Assembly (NCBI GenBank): GCA_022592445.1
Contig: JABYQR010000163.1
Span: 34,034 to 98,033, forward strand
Source: Cytidiella melzeri
Taxonomy: Eukaryota > Basidiomycota > Agaricomycetes > Polyporales > Irpicaceae
Length of the DNA stretch: 64,000 bases
Reading direction: 5' to 3'
The first letter of the stretch is position 1, and each line of letters begins with the position of its first letter. The notes below the pieces were generated by a model. The model was not told where the DNA came from. It was given only the letters and a program-made list of their open reading frames with translations, and ran no database searches. The translations under genes and the position numbers were made by a program. This document shows positions 55,301 through 64,000 of this stretch, in pieces.

Positions 55301-57881
55301 GAGTCAATCTGATGAGACCCCTCAAGCCCTTCATTCTTGAAGCAAGTAATTTTCTGTCATCAGCAGTGAGTTTTGATGAGCACCACAAGTGATTGTTGCA
55401 TCAGAAGTGAACACTGCACAAGATTTATGATAAGATATATGAAGCCCCTTGCTACCATCGGAGACTACTATTATCAATGTATGGCTCCTTTTCCCACATC
55501 AATTGTAGTATAGTCACTTTATTCCAGATCAAGTTGCTTATCAAACGTGTCACCAATAGCAAATGCCCTTACAACAGTCAATATTCATGACCAGATAACT
55601 TGGCAAGGTCCTTACCAGGAACAAATTTGTTTACTGAGGTTCATTTTGGTCCCAAAGTTACTGGTTCAAGTAACTATCTAAGGCTATATAACAAATGTTA
55701 TTTGCTATCAATGACATAATCACTTGTAACCCTGCTCCTCAGTTTACCCAAGATGAATCTAAATCATGTAACATAGTGCAACACCATTATCAAGAAGATG
55801 TGCACTGACATGGATAGTCCAACAGAGACCGTATTTTTCCAACAGTGTCACAAGTTTACAGCCTTAGGCGCCTATCTAGAGCGCTTATTTTCCGGCTAGG
55901 AGTGTTACCGGACCTAACCCTAACCTGGGTCACGTGACATCCTGCCTTATTTATCAATAGTCCAGACCCAAACCCTAGACTCAATCTGGAGCGGTTCCAG
56001 ATCAACCTAGGCTATTATTCTATTGTTCAACTTCCATTGATAGGGATTCCCCAGGGATTCCCCCAGGTCTTATTGTTCTATTGTCTTTCGACTATTGTCT
56101 TCTATCTATTGTTAGGGATTCCCCAGGGATTCCCCCAGTTTCTATTGTTCTATTGTTCCTATTCTATTGTTCTATTGTTCTATTGTTCTAGCTCTATTGT
56201 TCTACGTACCCTGGTCCTTGACAGTTACTCAGGTCCTTGACAGTTACCCTGGTCCCTTATTGTTCTATTGTTACTCCAGCCCCACAGTCACTCCAGTCCC
56301 TAGTGTGGGAACTGGTGCACAGACCACCCAGACACAGTATATATAGTACCCCTTACCCTCCCTGGTTCTGCATCTTGACCTCTTCGTCATTTGCACTGCC
56401 AGGTGAGTTACTCAATGTAACCTAGTATAAACATGATATTAACTTCGTCATTTGCACTGCCAGTATCCGGCCTCTGAGCCTGCTTGCCTGCTCATCATCG
56501 ACTTTGACTTGTTGTCGTCGTTGGAGATCCACTTCCACTTCCACTCCCCCCTCTTCTCTGCCCTTGTTTAGGGTTTAGCAGTATAGCAGCAGTCGCTCCG
56601 CGACATGCACAAGACAACATTTATCTTCATGCTCCACTCTACAAACTTGTTTTACTTCTGCACTCACACCTGTTGTTGCACTTTAAACAATACAGCACAG
56701 TCCCTTGTCTTTTCTGAATGATTCATGCTCCAGTGAAGACAAATCACAGCTCACTATACACTACTCATCAAAGAAGCTATTCACAATTAAATTACCTAGT
56801 CAAGCTGCTACCAGCAGCAAGTTCACTTACAAATCTGGCTCAGAAAGTGATATCTCATTCGATCTTCAGGAATTGTACTTGCTGCTTGCTAGCCTTGCTA
56901 ACAACACAAATTTCCACAGTTCTAATATTAAAGCAACAAACACAGTTGATGACATTCCAATGGGTTTGTATCAGATCATTTCTCTGAATTCCCCATCACA
57001 ATCTATGCAGCAAATGTAAAGCCTGGCATGCTGAAGCATATGACAGCTAACTTAATCATGATAGGCAGAAAAATACACAGTTATATCACACTGGAGTATG
57101 TCAAGCAGTAATCTGGACAACCTGGCAGTGCCATGTGTTTGCTGCAATTTGCAGCAATCACAATTCCTGAAGAATGAAGAAGAATTGTTCCAGTGTGCTC
57201 CAGCACATTGATGCCTTTTCAGATGTGACCTTTTTGTCCCCCAAAGTGCAGGAGTTTGATGGCAAAATACAGACAGTAACAGTGTCAATAACAGAACAAT
57301 GAATACAGCTGATGGCATCATGCTGGCTTTCTTTATAACTTTGTATCAGATCACTTTTGCAATCAAAGTGCAGTTTTTGATTTTAACAGACTGCATATGA
57401 ATACAAATCTGCACATCTAATACACCATTGGATAGCCCTATCTTGTGGCAACATCCTGGTACAAACATCCTGTCAATTGGAGTGGAATTGAGCAAGTTAT
57501 GGCCAGTCTACTGAAGAAAGTTATCCAGACTCATATTCAAACTCCACTCCTGCTCGCAAATGCTGTCAAAGTCTGGTCAGGTACATGCGCAGCAATCTAC
57601 AGACATTGCTTGTTTTCTGAACAAGGAATACAACCAGAAGACATGCCACACATAGTATTGATTCTGAGCAAGAATTACCAGTACTTTGGAAGCTAACCTT
57701 AAATTCTCAACCCCTACATTCTTGGACAATGTAAATTTGTGGCTGCATTAGTAGTGAGTACTGTATCTGACTGTTCCACAAAGTTTCGCAACTGTTAGTT
57801 GCTCTCTAAGCAGGAGTACAATTAGAACACAGCCTGTGGCAGCTCCAATGGGGGTGAGGCAGTTCAGACATCAACAGGTAA
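52306..57881. repeat. Decayed, internally duplicated repeat block
   Basis: 5.6 kb without an intact gene. Direct repeats: about 53510-53720 with 54220-54425, and about 54568-55277 with 57163-57875 (about 710 bp each). Inverted: about 53970-54160 with 55200-55375. Short frames such as 56705-57019 (104 codons) recur in damaged form at 54707 and 57303 with NTVDG or NTADG phrases, so a lost gene family may be involved. The phrase GATGCAACAATCAG is shared with the region upstream of the split secreted gene. Confidence 0.6.
55846..56494 (+). repeat. Gypsy-like LTR remnant
   Basis: Ends are estimated. It has a TATATATA box (56338-56345), runs of CTATTGTTCTATTG, repeats of GGGATTCCCC, and a 21-nt block at 56382-56402 followed by GTGAGT and copied exactly at 56443-56463. 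The same order (CTATTGTTC runs, TATATATA, duplicated block around a splice donor) occurs in the gypsy LTR at 60702-61377, in the opposite orientation. Confidence 0.55.
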
Positions 57882-58302
57882 TGACGAGTTGAGGGAACGC
57901 AGTCACTTAGGCAAGGTGGATGCGCTGTCGTAAACCCACTGCAGACTGTAGGGACCTAGTACACACGGAGACGAGTTAATCCAGGTGCGAAGATGAGAGC
58001 ACAATGAAATATAGAATGTACCTAGTACACACGGAGACGAGTTAACTAGGTAACAGGCATATGAGCATATAACATAATGCAAGAGCAATGGGGGGAATAC
58101 TCACTCCAGGTGCGAAGATGAGAGCACAATGGAGGAGTAGAGAACCAGGGTGAAAGGGTTATATACTACAAGGAAGCTGGCAACGAGGCAGTGTCCGCGT
58201 GATGAAACAAAAGATGCAATCATACTACAAAGGAGTCATGAGACAGGAGACAAAAGAGTGTCTGATAGGGGCGAAGTCCATGAGTAGCGCCGCAAAAGTC
58301 CA
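57882..58302 (-). repeat. 3' LTR of second copia element
   Basis: About 421 bp with TG/CA ends. In element sense a TATATAA box (58159-58165) is followed 28 nt later by block A (27 nt), a 59-nt intron-like insert, block B (25 nt), a 14-nt spacer, and then A and B again without the insert. The left boundary is supported by the parallel sequence at 55277 in the flanking duplication, which lacks the LTR. Confidence 0.8.
58046..58104 (-). other. Intron inside the second copia LTR
   Basis: 59 nt, GTGAGT donor, CCTAG acceptor. Its boundaries are shown directly by the downstream intronless copy of the flanking blocks (57955-58006). Confidence 0.85.
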
Positions 58303-60701
58303 TTACTCCCCCTCGGCGAGACGATACTGGACGAGTCCAAGAGCCTTGCAATGTCGAGCGTGAACATCATGAGGAAGTGGCTTCGTAAAGATGTCAGCAG
58401 GATTATTGGTTCCAGGGATTCAAATCAGTTCGACGAGGCCTTTGTTGAAGCATTCGTGTACTGCGTGCGCCTTGACTCGGGTATGTTTTGAGCGGTGTTT
58501 GACATTTGGAGATTTTGAAGCATCGACAGCACTCTTGTTGTCGCAATAAAGCGTGATAGGAAGGTTGAGAGGGATGTCGATTTGGTCTGCCAAGTCATTC
58601 AGCCATTTGAGTTGTTCTCAGGCTTCGTGTGCTGCGTAGTACTCAGAGTCGAAGGTGGATTTGGCAACAGACTGCTGCTTGCGAGATGACCAGCATACAG
58701 CTCCATTGCCGAGGAAGAAGGCCCAGCCTGAGGTTGAGAGAGAGTTGTCGGTGTCGCTGGCAAAATTAGCGTCGGTGTATCCAACAAGTTGATCTTCTCG
58801 AGTGTCACTGTGGCCTAGACAAAGTCGGAGGGAGGATGTGCCACGGAGGTAGCAAAGGACGTGTTTTGCAGCCTTGAGATGAGACTGCGTGGGGTTTGAC
58901 TGATATTGACAAAGCCGAGCGACTGCAAAAGCAATATCAGGACGAGTACCGAGCATGGCATACATAAGAGAGCCAAGAAGACTGCGGTATTCATGAATGA
59001 GTTTTGGATCGCATTGTGAAGGATCCTCTTCGTTCTTCTCCAACTTGATACCTGTTGGGAGAGGTGTTGACACAGGATTTGTGTCCTCGTGTCCGAAGCG
59101 CTTGAGAACATTGTTCATGTATACCTCCTGGTCCAGGTATATGCGGCGGCTCCCCCTATCCCTAGTGACGCGGATAGCGAGATAGTGCTTGAGTTCCCCC
59201 AAGTCCTTGAGTTTGAAGTGCGAGCGAAGCGCGGTCTTCGTTTCCTTCAGCAGAGCGATGCTGTTGCCCATCATGGTAAGATCGTCGACATAAACAATGA
59301 GAATTTCGAGGTCTCCCCCTCGTCGACGAACAAAAATAGAGACGTCACCAGCGTCATGACAGGTGAATCCAAGTTGTTCGAGGCATGCCTTTAGCGTGAG
59401 GAACCATTGACGTCCTGCTTGCTTGAGGCCATAGATTGCTTTCCGAAGGCGACATACTTTGCCTTCGGCCACCACGAAGCCTTCAGGTTGCTCCATATAA
59501 ACCTCCTCGTCCAAAGATCCGTTCAAATACGCCTGATGGAAGTCGATTTGGTGGATTTCCCAGTCTAGAGTGGCTGCCAGGGCGACGAGATATCGCCAAG
59601 ATTCCAGACAGGCGACGGGAGCGAAGGTGTCTTCGTAGTCGATGCCTTGAATTTGCTCAAATCCATTAGCTACCAGCCGTGCCTTGAAACAGTCAACATT
59701 GCCGTCCTTGTCGAGTTTGAGCTTGTATACCCATTTACTCTTGATCGCCTTGCGACCTTGAGGTAAATCGACGAGGTCCCACGTCCCTGATTCTTGGAGA
59801 CCTTTGAATTCAGTCTCCATTGCCGCGTACCAGTCATCCTTGTCCTCAGAACCCATAGCCTGTCTGTATGAACGAGGCTCCCCCTGAGGTGTTACAGCCG
59901 CTGCTAGGACTAAGTCAGCTTCGTCTGCGAGGACTGCTGCTGCTCGGTTTTTGCGGTTGTAAGGGAGCTTGTTGCCTCGAGATTGTGTAGCCCGTTGAAC
60001 ATCATCCTCACTTGCTGCCTGCCAGATGGAATCCAGTCGCTTTTGTTCGCGCGTAGTGCGGCGGGGAAGCTGATGAGCAGGATTCGATATGGGCAGATAG
60101 TCGTGTGCTGAGGGACGATTGGGATTTGATTTGACTTTGGGTGATTCTACAACTCGAGACGACGAAGGGGTTGGTCTGGACGGTGAGGATGAGAATTCAG
60201 TCTTCGGCGTGAAGAACTGATCTGGTGCCTTTCCTTTGCCCTGCGAGATGCTAGGGTATGGTGAAGGTGTGGCTGGCGTGGATGGTCGAGGAGTGGAAGA
60301 GGGGCGCGGTATCTGTGACGGCATCTGCGAGGATGGTGTCCATTCCATACGAACGTCCGTAGATGGTGCGCTGAGAGGAGGCAGTTGCTGAGTGGTAGGC
60401 ACATGTGGTGTGATAGTAGCCGGCTGCTGAGAGGGCGTGTGAAAGGATGGAGTTTCAAGTTCGAAGTAAGTGGGCGGTGTTGGTTGAGGTGCGCTCGAAC
60501 GCAGGGGTGTAGAGTTAGGACGGTTAGGAAAGACTGTTTCGTCGAATACTACGTCTGTACTCGCAACAATTTTATGGGTATGTTTGTCCCAGAGGCGGTA
60601 ACCTTTAGAACCCGCTTCTGACACGGAGACAGGGCTCGACGTGACAAACAGGGACACAATGTGTACGACAACGACGAGGTGGTGGCAGGCGTGTAGCACA
60701 A
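58303..60701 (-). pseudogene. Second copia element: integrase end, reverse transcriptase, RNase H
   Basis: Starts in the C-terminal part of integrase (KGYRLWDKHTHKIV), then a Pro/Ser-rich linker, reverse transcriptase (WVYKLKLDKDGNVDCFKARL, FHQAYLNGSLDEEVYMEQP, the YVDDLTMMG catalytic motif) and RNase H. Two TGA stops interrupt it, at 58618-58620 (after YYAAHEA) and 58420-58422, before ADIFTKPLP. The frame ends TAA at the polypurine tract GAGGGGGAG. Upstream it is cut at 60701 by the nested gypsy LTR, so gag, protease and the integrase core should lie beyond that element. Confidence 0.9.
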
Positions 60702-61377
60702 TGCTCTCACCAACTATAAACCTTATTCAGGTAGCTAGCCCAGTAAAGACCAAGTTAGTATTGGGTACTACCAGCTATGTAGTACAGAGGGGGTTTGCTT
60801 ACCTAGCCCAGTAAAGACCAAGAGGTCGAGATGGGGGGCTAGGAGCGTACATGTAGCAGTATATATAGACTTCAGGGACCTGCGCACAGACCATGTTGAG
60901 GGCAGGCTTTGCAAGAAGCCGTGTGAACGAAGAACAAAAGAACTACCTAAAGGAGAACAATAGCTATTGTCTAGACCTTGCCAAGAACTCTACCCGTGAG
61001 AGAATCTATCTAAAAGGAGACCAACTATTGTATTCCATTCCCACACCTGTGAGAACATCCTTCCATAAAGAGAACAATAGGGAAAGAACAATAAGGAGCC
61101 CATGTGGATGGTATCTATGACGTCAAACCCTAGCTATGGGCTGAGCCATGTGTCTGTAGCCATGTGGTCTTACTTAAGCTAAGTCACATGCCAGTGTGAC
61201 GTAGTAGCAAGTAATGTGACCGTGTGGAGCGTCTAAGCCACGTGATACGGGCGCTTAATAGACGTGCAAAGGAGTTTATGCAGAGAGAATTGAAACTAGG
61301 TTGTAGCCCGGAGTTTTACAGATAAAAACAAGAGGTAAATTGCGAAAATTTAAGGGCTAGTCAGGCCATCCATGACA
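60702..61377 (-). repeat. 3' LTR of the gypsy chromovirus
   Basis: About 676 bp, TG...CA ends (TGTCATGG at its 5' end in element sense). Contains TATATATA near 60860-60867 and a 20-nt block at 60803-60822, followed by GTAAGC, repeated at 60735-60754. A perfect TACTAAC branch motif (60754-60760) lies just before the second copy. Confidence 0.8.
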
Positions 61378-61542
61378 TTACCCCCCTCCTAAAATCGAGC
61401 GTCCTCGCGAAGCATCACTGTGCTGTGGTGATAGAGGTCTTCTACCCGTCTACAGGGATTCAGCAGAATTGCCCCGATTGTCTAGTCAGAAGGATGCTAG
61501 GAAGTTTCTCCCCTTCTGGTGTCGTTGACTCGACGTTACCCG
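61378..61542 (-). other. Gypsy 3' untranslated region with polypurine tract
   Basis: In element sense AGGAGGGGGG (near 61381-61390) directly precedes the LTR and is the probable plus-strand primer site. Confidence 0.75.
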
Positions 61543-64000
61543 TCAGTGTGATGTTCTTGAGATATCCAGACCGATGTGTTTGCCTTCATCCCAGCTAAGA
61601 TCATATGTAGATGGATAGATCGTGCGAAGGAAAGCGGGGTCGGTTTGGGTATTGAATTCCCGAAAGTGCGAGCGGAGATCCGCAAAGAGTGAAGCTTTGA
61701 TGACCCGGGGCGCTCCGGGGTTTGCGTTGTAGAAGTCGTCAATCGCTTCTTGACTATTCTCGAGGTTTTCTACTGGTTCCCAGCTATTGTGTCCGTCTGA
61801 ATACCCTTCCCATTTGACTAGGAATTGCAATTTCTTCCAACGTCCGTGTAGCCTGCTGTCTAGCACCTTTTCGACGACGTACTGTTCTTCTCCTTCTATG
61901 ACAATAGGATCAGGAGGTGGAGGTACATCTTTGCCGTTGTCGTGCCAGGGACTTAGACGGTTGATGTGGAAGACGGGGTGGATTCGGAGATAGCTGGGTA
62001 GATCGAGTTTGTAATCGAGATCGCCAATGCGTTCGATGACCTTGTACGGGCCGAGCTGTCGAGGACCGAGTTTAGGGGTAGCCTGATGAATCTGGACGTT
62101 CTTAGCGTTTAGCCAGACCATGTCCCCTACTTGGAAGACGCGTGGAGAACGCTTCTCAGACTCGTAAAGTTGCTTCATCTTTTCTTTGCTTAGACGAAGA
62201 GCTGCTTCGATCTCCTTTTGTACTCGAGCCATATTATCAAGGCGCTCATCGAGTGAAGGGATATTGCTTTGCTTGCCAACTGGTATAGTGAAGTCGGGGC
62301 GATATCCGTAGATGACTTCAAACGGTGTTTGTGAGTTACCCGCATGTACTCGCGAGTTGAGTGCAAACTCAGCCGCCGGCAGATGATCGACCCAGTCGTC
62401 TTGTCGTTGCTGACAGAATAGACGTAGATACTGTTCGATATCCTGGTTTTTGCGTTCGACTTTGCCATTTCCTTGCGGATGATAGGCGGTCGTAAAACCA
62501 GTCTCTATGCCTAGGCGGTGATAGAGCGCACGCATGAAGCGTGCTGCAAACTGGGGTCCTCGGTCAGAGAACACCTTCTTGGGAATGCCGTGAAGTCGGA
62601 ATACTTCTTTGTAGTGTAGATCGGCAATCCCCTCAGCGTTAACCTTAGTGGTAGTAGGGATGATGTGCGTTTGATCGGAGTAATGGTCGACGTAGACCGC
62701 GATCGAATCAAATCCCTTAGAGGGTGGCAGCTGAGTGATGAGATCTACTCCGACGTGTTCCCAAGGTCCGGCCGGAGTTTCCTGAGGCTGTAGTACTGCT
62801 TTAGGGTGTGGAGCTGACTTGTAGCGTTGGCAGCGATCACAACCTAGTACGTAAGTCTCGATGAAGGCATTCATCTTCGGCCACCAATAGTGTCGTGAGA
62901 CTAGCTCTATGGTGCCGTGTTTGCCCGGATGACCAGCCGCGGGTGTGTCATGGCAAGATTTGACGATTTCGTGACGGAGCTCTTTGTTGTTAGGGATGTA
63001 GAGTTTTCCCTTGTAATAGATGAGCCCGTCACTCTCTTCCCATTCGAGTAAACCGCCGACAAGTTTGCGAGGACCCTTTTTGCGAAGGGTAGCGAGAGCT
63101 TGTGCGACTTCTGCTTCTTGCTCCGTGCATTCTCGGATCTTTGATTCGAGTGGAGAAGCAGTGGCGAGCGCACTGGTAGCGAGGATCCGGAAGTGTTCCG
63201 GTTTCAGTACCACCTGATCCTTGTTGTCTTCTTCGTCCGTGACAGCGTGAGAGTGAAGACGAGAGAGAGGATCAGCATGTATCATGGTACTACCGGGCTT
63301 GTGTACCAACACAAAGTCGAAGTCAGCCAAGAGTAATGACCAACGTGCTTGACGTCGAGTGAGGTGTTGCGCAGTCTTCCAGTACTGCAGGTTTGCGTGA
63401 TCTGTCCAGATCTCAAACGGTTCCTTGAGTCCCTCAAGGTAGTGGTGCCAATCTTTGAGAGCCTCGGTGATGGCTAACATCTCCCGATCAAAGATTTCGT
63501 AGTTACGCTCAGCTTCAGTCATAGATGCGGACCGGTAGGCGATAGGGTGATAGAATCCATCTTCCTTTGATTTCTGGGAGATGATTCCACCGGTCGCATA
63601 GCCCGAGGCATCGACTTCTAGACGTGTAGGGAGTTCAGGGTCCCAGACTGCCAAGATAGGCTTAGTGGTAAAGGCCTTCTTTAGCATCGTGAAGGCAGTC
63701 TGTTGTGCTGGACCCCAGACGAACGGTACGTCCTTCTTAGTCAGGTCGTGTAGAGGCCGTGCGTGCTTTGAGAAGTCTTGAATGAAGCCGCGGTAGAAGT
63801 TGGCAAACCCGATGAATCCTCTAACTTCTTTGAGGTTCTTGGGTGTGGGCCACGTAGAAACTGCTTGGACTTTGACAGGGTCCATAGCTACTTCGCCGGC
63901 ACGAATGATCAACCCGAGGTATTCAATCTCAGATTTCTCAAATTCGCACTTTTCCGGCCGAAGGTAGAGGTCATGCTGCTGAAGTCGCTCGAGGGACTTC
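61543..64000 (-). CDS. Ty3/gypsy chromovirus polyprotein, partial at window edge
   Basis: Open through the right edge; the N-terminal part (gag, protease, most of reverse transcriptase) is outside. In order: end of reverse transcriptase (LRPEKCEFEKSEIEYLG), RNase H (VDASGYATGGIISQ, ending with the HADPLSRL phrase), integrase zinc finger (HPGKHGTIELVSRHYWWP, then CDRCQRYK), integrase core (VGVDLITQLP, DRGPQFAARF, YHPQGNGKVERKNQ; D-D-E intact), a GPY-type module (KLGPRQLGPYKVIERIG) and a chromodomain (YVVEKVLDSRLHGRWK, then VKWEGYSDGHNSWEPVENL). Chromodomains guide integration to marked chromatin. No stops in this part, so the copy may be young. Confidence 0.95.
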   Translation of the reverse strand, partial: KSLERLQQHDLYLRPEKCEFEKSEIEYLGLIIRAGEVAMDPVKVQAVSTWPTPKNLKEVRGFIGFANFYRGFIQDFSKHARPLHDLTKKDVPFVWGPAQQTAFTMLKKAFTTKPILAVWDPELPTRLEVDASGYATGGIISQKSKEDGFYHPIAYRSASMTEAERNYEIFDREMLAITEALKDWHHYLEGLKEPFEIWTDHANLQYWKTAQHLTRRQARWSLLLADFDFVLVHKPGSTMIHADPLSRLHSHAVTDEEDNKDQVVLKPEHFRILATSALATASPLESKIRECTEQEAEVAQALATLRKKGPRKLVGGLLEWEESDGLIYYKGKLYIPNNKELRHEIVKSCHDTPAAGHPGKHGTIELVSRHYWWPKMNAFIETYVLGCDRCQRYKSAPHPKAVLQPQETPAGPWEHVGVDLITQLPPSKGFDSIAVYVDHYSDQTHIIPTTTKVNAEGIADLHYKEVFRLHGIPKKVFSDRGPQFAARFMRALYHRLGIETGFTTAYHPQGNGKVERKNQDIEQYLRLFCQQRQDDWVDHLPAAEFALNSRVHAGNSQTPFEVIYGYRPDFTIPVGKQSNIPSLDERLDNMARVQKEIEAALRLSKEKMKQLYESEKRSPRVFQVGDMVWLNAKNVQIHQATPKLGPRQLGPYKVIERIGDLDYKLDLPSYLRIHPVFHINRLSPWHDNGKDVPPPPDPIVIEGEEQYVVEKVLDSRLHGRWKKLQFLVKWEGYSDGHNSWEPVENLENSQEAIDDFYNANPGAPRVIKASLFADLRSHFREFNTQTDPAFLRTIYPSTYDLSWDEGKHIGLDISRTSH

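Noticed and set aside
56040..56270. Runs of CTATTGTT and GGGATTCCCC considered as a CRISPR-like or satellite array
   Set aside because: Repeats are irregular, lack unique spacers, and fit the U3 region of a gypsy-like LTR in a eukaryotic genome.

Overview
The window is fungal nuclear DNA, most likely from a mushroom-forming basidiomycete (Agaricomycetes). The signs are dense short spliceosomal introns (about 50-90 nt, GT-AG with some GC-AG), several exons below 30 nt, basidiomycete-type orphan membrane families, Ty1/copia and chromodomain Ty3/gypsy elements, and a TATA-driven U2 snRNA gene. Gene models below were assembled by hand, joining exons where splice signals, phase and family motifs agree. 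Family names rest on remembered motifs, not on a database search.

Layout. 0.5-6.2 kb: an extremely intron-rich DUF6534-like membrane protein (-), a Ser/Thr-rich single-pass protein (+) and a DUF7598-like four-span membrane protein (-). 6.2-15.7 kb: repeats, including a foldback palindrome and a complete 5.16-kb copia element (identical 215-bp LTRs, CATCA target duplication) that splits a small secreted-protein gene. 16.4-18.6 kb: a ten-exon MFS transporter (-). 18.9-25.1 kb: an unfamiliar 6.1-kb element with terminal inverted repeats over 1.1 kb, carrying a decayed coiled-coil gene. 25.5-48.3 kb: the conserved gene block, with a DUF6593-like protein, a peroxisomal acyl-CoA ligase, a SAP-like/TKL protein kinase, an 805-residue 2-isopropylmalate synthase with a doubled regulatory region, three tandem paralogues of an unknown about 155-aa family, U2 snRNA, a metallophosphoesterase, cytosolic glutamyl-tRNA synthetase and a small disordered protein. 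48.3-64 kb: repeats again, with a solo LTR sitting at the TATA box of a paralogue of the broken secreted gene, a block of decayed duplications, a second copia element, and a gypsy chromovirus nested in it that runs off the right edge.

Most striking observation. Five separate LTRs (two copia families, a copia-like solo LTR, the gypsy LTR and a gypsy-like LTR remnant) share one layout near the transcription start: a 20-25 nt block ending in AG, then a splice donor (GTAAGC, GTGAGT or GTACNN), then a second exact copy of the block also ending in AG. In the second copia LTR the downstream copy is an exact spliced version of the upstream one: 52 contiguous nt that upstream are split by a 59-nt GTGAGT...CCTAG intron. 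This suggests that spliced and unspliced first exons were fused during reverse transcription and now form a self-perpetuating intron inside the LTR.

The conserved genes look like ordinary core metabolism and translation with no obvious functional cluster. The accessory DNA between them is where the unusual structure lies.
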